Source: Rhodospirillaceae bacterium
GTDB lineage: Bacteria > Pseudomonadota > Alphaproteobacteria > UBA11136
NCBI GenBank assembly: GCA_018663165.1
Contig: JABJES010000067.1
Location: 1 to 6,532, forward strand
Reading direction: 5' to 3'
Length of the DNA stretch: 6,532 bases
Shown in pieces: positions 1 to 4,989 of this stretch. Below the pieces are notes generated by a model. That model was not told the origin of the DNA and did no database searches. It saw only the letters and a list, made by a program, of their open reading frames with translations. The stretch's first letter is position 1, and each line of letters begins with the position of its first letter. The position numbers were made by a program, and so were the translations under genes.

Positions 1-2
1 AC

Positions 3-62
3 GGCCCGGAGATAGCCCAAGACTTGCGAGCAGGTCTTGCGGGAGGGCTTGCGACAACCTGA
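3..62 (+). other. Possible 3' end of an upstream coding region
   Basis: One forward frame is open from the left edge (codons from position 3) and ends at a TGA at 60-62, giving a 19-residue alanine/glycine/leucine-rich tail. It could be the C-terminus of a gene that begins outside the window. The frame is too short to identify, and the reverse strand is also open here, so a divergent gene cannot be excluded. The stretch contains three copies of CTTGCG (about 23-28, 36-41, 48-53) and an interrupted inverted repeat: AGCCC at 14-18 with GGGCT at 45-49, enclosing AAGAC at 19-23 with GTCTT at 34-38. No T-tract follows, so it is not a standard terminator. Confidence 0.2.
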
Positions 63-125
63 CGCATGTTGCATATTTCGCCGCCTTTAAGATGCCCGGT
101 TGCCCAAAGCAACCTAACCAAACCC

Positions 126-129
126 GGAG
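126..129 (+). promoter_or_regulatory. Ribosome binding site deciding the aminotransferase start
   Basis: GGAG lies five bases before ATG 135. No comparable purine-rich site precedes the upstream in-frame ATG at 66. This supports the shorter 387-residue protein. Confidence 0.55.
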
Positions 130-134
130 CCCCC

Positions 135-1298
135 ATGGTCACTCTCGCCACCCGCATGTCCCGTCTCGGCACCGACAGCGCCTTTGAGGTGCTGGCGCGC
201 GCCAAGGCGCTTGAAGCCCAGGGACGGAATATCGTCCACATGGGGATCGGCCAGCCCGATTTCCCGACCCCGCCCCATATTGTCGAAGCCGCCTGCAAGG
301 CCTTGCGCGACGGCCATCACGGCTATACCCCGGCCGGCGGCATCCCAGAATTGCGTCAGGCGGTGGCCGACGATATCCATAAATATCGCGGCGTCGAAAT
401 AGACCCCAGTACGGTATTGATCGCGCCGGGCGGCAAGTCGGTGATTTTTTATGCCTGTCTGATGTTTGGCGAAAAGGGTGCCGAAATCATCACCCCGGAC
501 CCAGGGTTTCTGTCCTACGAATCGGCGATTTCCTTCAGTGGCGCGACAGCAGTGCCCCTGCACCTGCGCGAGGAAAACGGCTTTGCCTTCGACCCGGATG
601 AGCTTTTATCCCTGATTACCCCGAAAACCCGCCTGATCATCCTCAACAGCCCGGCCAATCCGACCGGCGGCGTCGTGCCGAGGGAAAAGATCGCCCGCCT
701 CGCCGAGGGACTGGCAAAACATCCTCATGTGGCAATCCTGTCCGATGAGATTTACAGCCGCATGCTGTACGACGGCCATGAACACACCAGCCTGCTTGAA
801 TTCGAAGAGATCCGCGACCGGGTGATCCTGCTCGACGGGTGGAGCAAGACCTATGCCATGACCGGCTGGCGCATCGCCTATGGAATCTTTCCCAAAAGCA
901 TGTATGACGACGCCGAACGGCTCGCCATCAACTGCCATTCCTGCATTAACACGGCAGCCCAATATGGCGGGCTGGCGGCACTGACCGGCCCCCAGGACGA
1001 GACCGAAAAGATGGTCGCCGCCTTTGACGAGCGCCGGCGCCTTATCGTTTTGGGACTGAATGATATTCCAGGTTTTTCCTGTCTCGCACCCGGCGGCGCC
1101 TTTTATGCCTTTGCCAACATCACCGGCACCGGCCTAAGCGCCAAGGAAATGGAAGAAAAGCTCCTCAATGAGGCCGGCGTCGCCACCGTGGCGGGGACCA
1201 GTTTTGGCGGTTTCGGCGAGGGCTATATCCGGTTTTCCTACGCCACCGGGAAAGACCAGATCGCCGAGGCCTTAAAACAGATCCGGGCCTGTCTTTAA
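135..1298 (+). CDS. PLP-dependent class I/II aminotransferase
   Basis: A 387-residue fold-type I aminotransferase of the AspC-like branch, a cytosolic enzyme that moves an amino group between an amino acid and a 2-oxo acid. Visible motifs, numbered from this start: substrate-domain GQPDFPTP (39-46); PLP-contacting NPTG (N175); SDEIY with D204 pairing to the pyridine nitrogen and Y207; SKTYAMTGWR with Schiff-base K238 and phosphate-binding R246; and carboxylate-binding R366 in YIRFSYA. The aromatic residue stacking on PLP, usually Trp in AspC proteins (PYW), here seems to be F125 (PGF). That may alter preference, so aspartate specificity is not assumed. An in-frame ATG at 66 would add 23 residues unlike the family. 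ATG 135 is preferred because GGAG lies at 126-129 with good spacing; ATG 156 is another possibility. No strong terminator follows, so some read-through toward glnB is possible. The class is certain; the substrate is unknown. Confidence 0.93.
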   Translation: MVTLATRMSRLGTDSAFEVLARAKALEAQGRNIVHMGIGQPDFPTPPHIVEAACKALRDGHHGYTPAGGIPELRQAVADDIHKYRGVEIDPSTVLIAPGGKSVIFYACLMFGEKGAEIITPDPGFLSYESAISFSGATAVPLHLREENGFAFDPDELLSLITPKTRLIILNSPANPTGGVVPREKIARLAEGLAKHPHVAILSDEIYSRMLYDGHEHTSLLEFEEIRDRVILLDGWSKTYAMTGWRIAYGIFPKSMYDDAERLAINCHSCINTAAQYGGLAALTGPQDETEKMVAAFDERRRLIVLGLNDIPGFSCLAPGGAFYAFANITGTGLSAKEMEEKLLNEAGVATVAGTSFGGFGEGYIRFSYATGKDQIAEALKQIRACL

Positions 1299-1316
1299 AA
1301 GGACACAGCCCTGTTC

Positions 1317-1352
1317 TAAATCTTAGGCATATTATCAGCCTAATTTATAGGC
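1317..1352 (+). repeat. Hairpin with alternating TTAGGC/GCCTAA repeats after the aminotransferase
   Basis: TTAGGC (1323-1328) pairs perfectly with GCCTAA (1338-1343) around a nine-base loop. The stem can continue through TAAA (1317-1320) with TTTA (1344-1347), leaving a two-base bulge. A further TAGGC at 1348-1352 can pair instead with GCCTA at 1338-1342, so two foldings compete. It begins 19 bases after the aminotransferase stop. It could attenuate transcription or protect the 3' end, or act as a DNA operator upstream of glnB. It lacks the GC-rich stem and T-run of a strong intrinsic terminator. Confidence 0.4.
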
Positions 1353-1424
1353 AAGGCGCACAATATTTAATCATTCACAATAAGATTGCAGCAGCTATGC
1401 CCCATGTATTTAATCCTAACCCGT

Positions 1425-1437
1425 TGACTTGAGGTCA
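1425..1437. promoter_or_regulatory. Dyad TGAC-N5-GTCA upstream of the sigma-54 site
   Basis: A perfect four-base dyad, TGAC (1425-1428) and GTCA (1434-1437), sits 12 bases before the -24 element of the proposed glnB promoter. That is too close for a typical NtrC enhancer, so it could be an operator for another regulator. The arms are short, and chance occurrence in a 235-bp spacer is quite possible. Confidence 0.25.
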
Positions 1438-1448
1438 CCTTTATCATT

Positions 1449-1464
1449 TGGCATAGCCCATGCA
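1449..1464 (+). promoter_or_regulatory. Sigma-54 (RpoN) -24/-12 promoter for glnBA
   Basis: The sequence TGGCATA-GCCC-ATGCA matches the RpoN consensus TGGCAYR-N4-TTGCW at all but one of the defined bases (A for T at 1460). The invariant GG (1450-1451) and GC (1462-1463) are separated by the required ten bases. It faces glnB, with a predicted transcription start near 1475 and a leader of about 60 bases. Many proteobacterial glnB and glnA operons are expressed from NtrC-activated sigma-54 promoters, so position and match agree. I found no convincing pair of NtrC sites upstream and no good sigma-70 promoter. Confidence 0.72.
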
Positions 1465-1533
1465 GTAACTCGCGCGTAAGATCACTTTATGGATATTCAT
1501 CCATCCACACCAAACAAGGCGTAAGTCAGGGAA

Positions 1534-1872
1534 ATGAAAAAAATCGAAGCGATTATTAAACCGTTCAAGCTCGATGAAGTGAAGGAGGCTCTTCACGATC
1601 TCGGTCTCAAGGGTATGACCGTGACCGAGGCCAAGGGGTTTGGTCGCCAAAAGGGACATACAGAGCTTTACCGCGGGGCCGAATATGTGGTCGATTTTTT
1701 GCCTAAGGTGAAAATCGAAGTGGTCATTGAGGATCAGCTCGTCGAGCGAGCCATCGAGGCCATTCAGAAAGCCGCCCAGACCGGCCGCATCGGCGACGGC
1801 AAGATTTTTGTTTCCAGCGTCGAAGATGCGATTAGAATTCGCACCGGCGAACGGGGAGAGGAAGCCGTCTAG
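1534..1872 (+). CDS. glnB: Nitrogen regulatory protein PII (GlnB)
   Basis: A cytosolic trimeric sensor, 112 residues, the standard length. PII binds ATP/ADP and 2-oxoglutarate and is uridylylated by GlnD under nitrogen limitation. It then controls adenylylation of glutamine synthetase and, in many bacteria, the NtrB kinase. The T-loop is intact: GRQKGHTELYRGAEYVVDF covers residues 37-55, with the uridylylation target Y51 in YRGAEY (46-51). The B-loop TGRIGDGK (83-90) and C-terminal RIRTGERGEEAV (101-112) are of GlnB type. GlnK was considered, but linkage to glnA rather than amtB favours GlnB. AGGGA lies only two bases before the ATG, so the Shine-Dalgarno spacing is tight; AAGG at 1516-1519 is rather far. 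glnA follows 74 bp downstream with no terminator between, so the two are probably co-transcribed from the sigma-54 site at 1449. Confidence 0.97.
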   Translation: MKKIEAIIKPFKLDEVKEALHDLGLKGMTVTEAKGFGRQKGHTELYRGAEYVVDFLPKVKIEVVIEDQLVERAIEAIQKAAQTGRIGDGKIFVSSVEDAIRIRTGERGEEAV

Positions 1873-1879
1873 CCCCACA

Positions 1880-1893
1880 TTCCGAGTTCCGAG
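1880..1893. repeat. Tandem 7-bp direct repeat between glnB and glnA
   Basis: TTCCGAG occurs twice back to back just after the glnB stop codon. The rest of the 74-bp spacer shows no terminator and no GG-N10-GC sigma-54 signature, which supports co-transcription of glnB and glnA. No function can be assigned to the repeat. Confidence 0.3.
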
Positions 1894-1946
1894 CAGAATT
1901 TAAGCTTCAACCAATTTTTCCACACCAAAACGAAAGACGAAAAATC

Positions 1947-3356
1947 ATGTCCGATGTGAAAAAAGTTCGTGAAATGATTCAGGAGAACGACGTCAAATAC
2001 GTCGATCTTCGTTTCACCGATCCCCGGGGTAAATGGCAGCATACTGCCCAGACCGAAGACACCATGGATGAAGGCGCATTCGAAAACGGTATCATGTTCG
2101 ACGGGTCGTCGATCGCCGGCTGGAAATCCATCAATGAGTCCGACATGATCCTCATGCCCGATCCGGAAACCGCCGTGCTCGACCCCTTCTCGGCCCAACC
2201 TTCGCTGATCCTGTTCTGCGATGTCCTTGAGCCCTCCACCGGCCAGTCCTATGAGCGCGATCCGCGCTCGGTGGCTAAAAAGGCCGAGAATTATGTCAAA
2301 AGCTCGGGCGTCGGCGACACCGCTTATTTCGGTCCTGAAGCCGAGTTCTTCGTTTTCGACGACGTGCGTTTCGACGTCTCCATGAACCACACCTTCTATG
2401 AAATCGATTCTGAAGAAGGCCCCTACGTCAGCGGCAAGATCCTGCCCGAAGGCAATATCGGCCATCGCCCCGCCATCAAGGGCGGCTATTTTCCGGTACC
2501 GCCGGTGGATTCAGCCGCCGATTTGCGCGCCGAGATGGTCACCGTGATGAACGAGATGGGCCTACCGATGGAAAAGCACCACCACGAAGTGGCGCCGAGT
2601 CAGCACGAGCTGGGGTTCAAATACAACACCCTGACCAAAGCTGCCGACCAGATGCAGATTTACAAATACGTCACCCATATGGTCGCCCATGCCTACGGCA
2701 AAACGGCCACCTTCATGCCCAAGCCAATCGCCGGTGATAACGGTTCCGGCATGCATGTTCACCAATCGATCTGGAACGGCGGCAAGCCGCTATTCGCCGG
2801 ATCTGGCTATGCCGATCTTTCGGAAACGGCGCTTCACTACATCGGTGGCATTATCAAACACGCCCGCGCCATCAACGCCTTTTCGAACGCCGCCACCAAC
2901 AGCTACAAGCGCCTGATCCCCGGTTTCGAGGCCCCGGTGCTGCTTGCTTATTCGGCGCGTAACCGTTCGGCGTCCTGCCGTATCCCCTATGACACCAGCC
3001 CCAAGGGCAAGCGCGTCGAGGTGCGGTTCCCCGATGCCGCCGGCAATCCCTATCTGACCTTTGCCGCCATGCTGATGGCTGGCCTTGACGGTATTGCCAA
3101 CAAGATCCATCCCGGAGACCCGATGGACAAGAACCTTTACGACCTGCCGCCTGAAGAACTGAAAGACGTGCCGACCGTCTGCGGCAGCCTGCGCCAGGCC
3201 CTAGAAGCGCTCGATTCCGACCGCGATTTCCTGACCAAGGGCGACGTCTTCACCAACGACATGATCGAAGGCTATATCGATCTTAAATGGGAAGAGGTGT
3301 ACAACTTCGAACACACCCCGCACCCGGTCGAATACCAGATGTATTATTCGGTCTAA
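1947..3356 (+). CDS. glnA: Glutamine synthetase, type I (GSI-beta)
   Basis: A cytosolic dodecameric enzyme that makes glutamine from glutamate, ammonium and ATP; 469 residues, the usual bacterial GSI length. The N-terminal beta-grasp domain carries FDGSSIAGW (51-59). The catalytic domain shows E131/E133 in PEAEFFVFD, HHHEVAPSQHE with E214 and E221, and KPIAGDNGSGMHVH (259-272) with the active-site His H270. NSYKRLIPGFEAP includes R322 and the flexible-loop Glu E328, NRSASCRIP follows at 339-347, and E358 and R360 lie in VEVRFPD. The adenylylation loop MDKNLYDLPPEE (393-404) has its target Tyr at 398, i.e. 397 after Met removal, marking the GlnE-regulated beta subtype. The start follows a weak purine-rich site (AAAGACGA, 1933-1940). 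As the second gene after glnB it is probably expressed from the upstream sigma-54 site, and its activity is controlled through PII and GlnE. Confidence 0.98.
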   Translation: MSDVKKVREMIQENDVKYVDLRFTDPRGKWQHTAQTEDTMDEGAFENGIMFDGSSIAGWKSINESDMILMPDPETAVLDPFSAQPSLILFCDVLEPSTGQSYERDPRSVAKKAENYVKSSGVGDTAYFGPEAEFFVFDDVRFDVSMNHTFYEIDSEEGPYVSGKILPEGNIGHRPAIKGGYFPVPPVDSAADLRAEMVTVMNEMGLPMEKHHHEVAPSQHELGFKYNTLTKAADQMQIYKYVTHMVAHAYGKTATFMPKPIAGDNGSGMHVHQSIWNGGKPLFAGSGYADLSETALHYIGGIIKHARAINAFSNAATNSYKRLIPGFEAPVLLAYSARNRSASCRIPYDTSPKGKRVEVRFPDAAGNPYLTFAAMLMAGLDGIANKIHPGDPMDKNLYDLPPEELKDVPTVCGSLRQALEALDSDRDFLTKGDVFTNDMIEGYIDLKWEEVYNFEHTPHPVEYQMYYSV

Positions 3357-3381
3357 ACCGTCTTACACATCACGATCAAGG

Positions 3382-3411
3382 AAAACCCCTGCCTAACGGC
3401 GGGGGTTTTTT
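3382..3411 (+). terminator. Intrinsic terminator of glnBA, possibly bidirectional
   Basis: A 12-bp stem pairs AAAACCCCTGCC (3382-3393) with GGCGGGGGTTTT (3398-3409), including one G-T pair, around the tetraloop TAAC, and ends in a run of six T (3406-3411). It starts 25 bases after the glnA stop codon. The left arm begins with AAAA, so on the minus strand the same stem ends in TTTT. It could therefore also terminate the convergent LysR gene, whose TAG lies 26 bases away. Confidence 0.93.
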
Positions 3412-3436
3412 CGTCCGGGAGTGTATTCTTTAACCT

Positions 3437-4342
3437 CTAAAGCTTTTGCGCGATCATGGCGATCTGTTCGCGCACCCAGTCAAAGAAAGGGTGCACCCCG
3501 AGCTGGGCGTGCCACATCAACACCATCGGCCGTGTGTTGTGGGGCAAGGGCGAAGGAAGCACCACGACATCCACCATCTTGGCATAGCTTTCCCCGGCCC
3601 GTCTCGGCAAGGTCATGATGAGGTCGGTCTTGGCGACAATCATCGGGGCGACGTGAAACTGGGTCATATTCACCACCACATCACGCTCAAGCCCTTCGCT
3701 CTCCAGCATGTGCTGAATGAAATAGGAACGCCGCCCCTCCATCGGCGCCACCAGATGACGGCCGGAAAGATAACGCTCCAAGGTAAATTTTCCCTTTGCC
3801 AGCTCATGCCCTTTACGGACGATACATGCATAATCGATATCGAACAGATGCTGGACCCCAAAGCGCGGCGGCGCATCCTCAAACGGGCCGATGACGAAAT
3901 CCGTTTCACTGTTATCAAGCAGATCAAAGGCATCTTCCCGCGCCAGGGGGCGACTGATCAACTCGACGCCTGGAGCCTCGCCCTGCAAAATTCCGACAAG
4001 GGCTGGAAAGAACAGAGAGGTGGCATAATCCGACAGGGCGAAGCGCAGCGGACGAGTCTCTCGCAGCGGACTGAATTCCCGATCACTTAAGGCGCTTTCG
4101 ATATTATTCATCGCCTGGCGCACCGGCCCCGCCATATCCATCGCCCGGTGGGTCGGCCGCATGCCCTTGGGTCCACGAATAAAGAGCTCATCCCCGACAA
4201 GGTGGCGCAGGCGGTTAAGGGCGTTGCTGACCGCTGGCTGAGACAGGCCGATCTTTTCTCCGGCACGGGTGACGTTGCGCTCGCGCATGAGCGCGTCGAA
4301 GACAATCAGGAGGTTTAAATCGACACCAGAAATATTCACCAT
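3437..4342 (-). CDS. LysR-family transcriptional regulator
   Basis: A 301-residue protein of normal LTTR length. The N-terminal winged helix-turn-helix covers about residues 8-66: DLNLLIVFDALMRERNVTRA, then the recognition region LSQPAVSNALNRLR, then the wing with DELFIRGPKGMRPT. A linker helix spans about 68-90. The remainder, from about 97 (RPLRFALSDYAT), is a periplasmic-binding-protein-like effector domain of the type that binds a small co-inducer in the cytosol. The wing segment and the DLNLL start resemble the NodD/NahR side of the family, but the effector cannot be deduced. The gene converges on glnA and diverges from the small exported protein at 4490, the usual LTTR geometry with a target. 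The start is set by family alignment, since no Shine-Dalgarno sequence is evident before it. An inverted repeat covers the start codon, suggesting autoregulation. Confidence 0.93.
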   Translation of the reverse strand: MVNISGVDLNLLIVFDALMRERNVTRAGEKIGLSQPAVSNALNRLRHLVGDELFIRGPKGMRPTHRAMDMAGPVRQAMNNIESALSDREFSPLRETRPLRFALSDYATSLFFPALVGILQGEAPGVELISRPLAREDAFDLLDNSETDFVIGPFEDAPPRFGVQHLFDIDYACIVRKGHELAKGKFTLERYLSGRHLVAPMEGRRSYFIQHMLESEGLERDVVVNMTQFHVAPMIVAKTDLIMTLPRRAGESYAKMVDVVVLPSPLPHNTRPMVLMWHAQLGVHPFFDWVREQIAMIAQKL

Positions 4343-4359
4343 ATGAATTTATATCATAT
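4341..4359. promoter_or_regulatory. LysR-type box overlapping the regulator's own start
   Basis: A perfect six-base inverted repeat, ATATGA (4341-4346) and TCATAT (4354-4359), has seven bases between the arms. It fits the LTTR core T-N11-A (T4344, A4356) within a dyad. It covers the first bases of the LysR start codon and lies downstream of a possible promoter for that gene, as expected for a self-repressing site. AT-rich DNA produces such dyads readily, so this is inference from position and symmetry. Confidence 0.45.
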
Positions 4360-4377
4360 AAAAGATCAATTTCCATT

Positions 4378-4407
4378 ATTTTACTCAGTTATTTATATTC
4401 CCATCAA
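4378..4407 (-). promoter_or_regulatory. Possible sigma-70 promoter of the LysR gene
   Basis: Read on the minus strand, a -35-like TTGATG (4407-4402) and a -10-like TAAAAT (4383-4378) are separated by 18 bases. Each matches most of its consensus. Transcription would start near 4371, giving a leader of about 30 bases that contains the dyad at 4341-4359. I could not find an equally good promoter for the divergent gene. Confidence 0.35.
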
Positions 4408-4463
4408 CTGATCAACGTAATCCAGCGGGCACCGAGACGGATCAGCACATTTCTCGTCCCGCC

Positions 4464-4493
4464 ATGTTTGGAAGAAAAGGAATAAAAAAATGA
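4464..4493 (+). CDS. Possible 9-codon upstream ORF overlapping the next start (ATGA)
   Basis: ATG at 4464 opens a nine-codon frame (MFGRKGIKK) whose TGA (4491-4493) overlaps the start codon of the following gene in an ATGA arrangement. That geometry would allow translational coupling. The frame has no visible Shine-Dalgarno sequence, and the ribosome site of the main gene lies inside it. It may be coincidental, because the stop arises from the ATGA itself. Confidence 0.18.
   Translation: MFGRKGIKK
4478..4481 (+). promoter_or_regulatory. Ribosome binding site of the small exported protein
   Basis: AGGA within a purine-rich run lies eight bases before ATG 4490, with a run of seven A (4484-4490) between. 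It is a well-formed site and supports the choice of start. Confidence 0.65.
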
Positions 4494-4789
4494 CAAAAAC
4501 TCTGAAAACCATGGCCTTGACCGTCCTGCTCGCAACTGCGGTTCTCGGCCAGACGGCCCAGGCCAAAGCCCTTACCCAGACCGCCCAAGGCGTGACCGGT
4601 TACACCCAGACAGCCAAGGCGCCGACCGCCGGTGTCGAGACTGTCCAGGCCATCCGCGCCGCCAAGGCCCAGAGCGACTATGCCACTCTTGGCTCGGTCA
4701 AGCGTCTGGAGAACGGCAGCTTTGAGGTTGGCTATACCAACACCAACGGCGAAAAAACCATGATCGTTGTGGTCGCCGCTCAGGGCTAA
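4490..4789 (+). CDS. Small predicted exported protein with QTA repeats, function unknown
   Basis: I do not recognise a named family. The 99-residue product has a signal peptide: basic start (MTKTLK), hydrophobic core (about 8-19) and an AQA site that predicts cleavage after residue 25, leaving a mature protein of about 74 residues, probably periplasmic. A QTA(Q/K)(A/G) unit occurs three times at roughly ten-residue intervals (21-25, 30-34, 40-44); the first falls in the signal peptide. Residues 52-66 look helical. Residues 71-97 (with NGSFEVGYTNTNGEKTMIV) look like a beta-hairpin, faintly recalling the C-terminal half of a PepSY domain. There is no Cys and no second membrane segment. It has a good ribosome site, is divergent from the LysR gene and is followed by its own terminator, so it is a single-gene unit perhaps controlled by that regulator. 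Confidence 0.8.
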   Translation: MTKTLKTMALTVLLATAVLGQTAQAKALTQTAQGVTGYTQTAKAPTAGVETVQAIRAAKAQSDYATLGSVKRLENGSFEVGYTNTNGEKTMIVVVAAQG

Positions 4790-4819
4790 CGGCTTAAACA
4801 CTAAATTCTGCGTCTGTCT

Positions 4820-4857
4820 CTTCATCAGGCGCTGGATATGAAGCCGGAAACGGCTTC
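4820..4857 (+). other. Mutually exclusive hairpins in the 3' UTR of the exported protein gene
   Basis: GAAGCCG (4840-4846) and CGGCTTC (4851-4857) form a perfect seven-base-pair stem capped by GAAA, a GNRA-type tetraloop. The 5' arm overlaps ATGAAG (4838-4843), which could instead pair with CTTCAT (4820-4825) in another hairpin containing CAG/CTG. The two cannot form together. They lie between the stop codon and the terminator at 4871 and may stabilise the transcript end or belong to a 3'-UTR-derived small RNA. Confidence 0.4.
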
Positions 4858-4870
4858 TCCTCCCCCCCTT

Positions 4871-4907
4871 GCCTCCCCGGTGCTTCGGCCCGGGGGGGTA
4901 TTTTTTT
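4871..4907 (+). terminator. Strong intrinsic terminator of the exported protein gene
   Basis: GC-rich stem with arms 4871-4883 and 4888-4899, one bulged T (4881) and two G-T pairs. It is capped by TTCG closed by C-G, a very stable tetraloop, and followed by a run of seven T (4901-4907). It lies about 80 bases after the stop codon and isolates this gene from the ABC-F gene. Confidence 0.9.
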
Positions 4908-4949
4908 AAAATAATCAGGGACACCCCGCGAATAGTGCAAGTCTCAATA

Positions 4950-4984
4950 GCGGTTTGACTGTGCGCGCGGGCGTGTTAAACCGC
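4950..4984 (+). promoter_or_regulatory. 10-bp inverted repeat immediately before the ABC-F start
   Basis: GCGGTTTGAC (4950-4959) and GTTAAACCGC (4975-4984) are complementary except for one position that is G-U in RNA, with a 15-base GC-rich spacer. The repeat ends five bases before ATG 4990. It contains a -35-like TTGACT (4955-4960) and a weak -10-like TTAAAC (4976-4981), with a short 15-base spacing. It may be an operator over the promoter or a hairpin at the ribosome entry site. Confidence 0.45.
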
Positions 4985-4989
4985 CCCCC

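Noticed and set aside
66..134. N-terminal extension of the aminotransferase from ATG 66
   Set aside because: The 23 extra residues lie outside the family alignment, and the ATG has no ribosome site, whereas ATG 135 has GGAG well placed.
1394..1406. GCA-N7-TGC in the glnB spacer as an NtrC site
   Set aside because: The NtrC consensus needs nine bases between these half-sites and flanking C/G matches. Spacing and flanks do not fit.
1444..1878. 144-codon minus-strand frame covering glnB
   Set aside because: It is the reverse-strand shadow of a highly conserved gene and would run through the sigma-54 promoter. It has no family features.
1873..1946. Separate promoter for glnA between glnB and glnA
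   Set aside because: No GG-N10-GC element or convincing -35/-10 pair is present in the 74 bases, though an uncatalogued promoter cannot be excluded.
1869..2465. 198-codon minus-strand frame opposite the glnA 5' half
   Set aside because: It is antisense to conserved glnA codons. The openness follows from GC-biased codon use, and no motif is recognisable.
3446..4090. 214-codon open frame on the plus strand inside the LysR gene
   Set aside because: It is antisense to a clear LysR protein. Its translation is rich in His, Arg and Gln with no domain, and no ribosome site is evident.
4442..4924. 160-codon minus-strand frame opposite the small exported protein
   Set aside because: It runs through the strong terminator stem and the opposite gene's ribosome site and contains low-complexity Gly-rich stretches. 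The plus-strand gene with signal peptide and Shine-Dalgarno sequence is far more credible.
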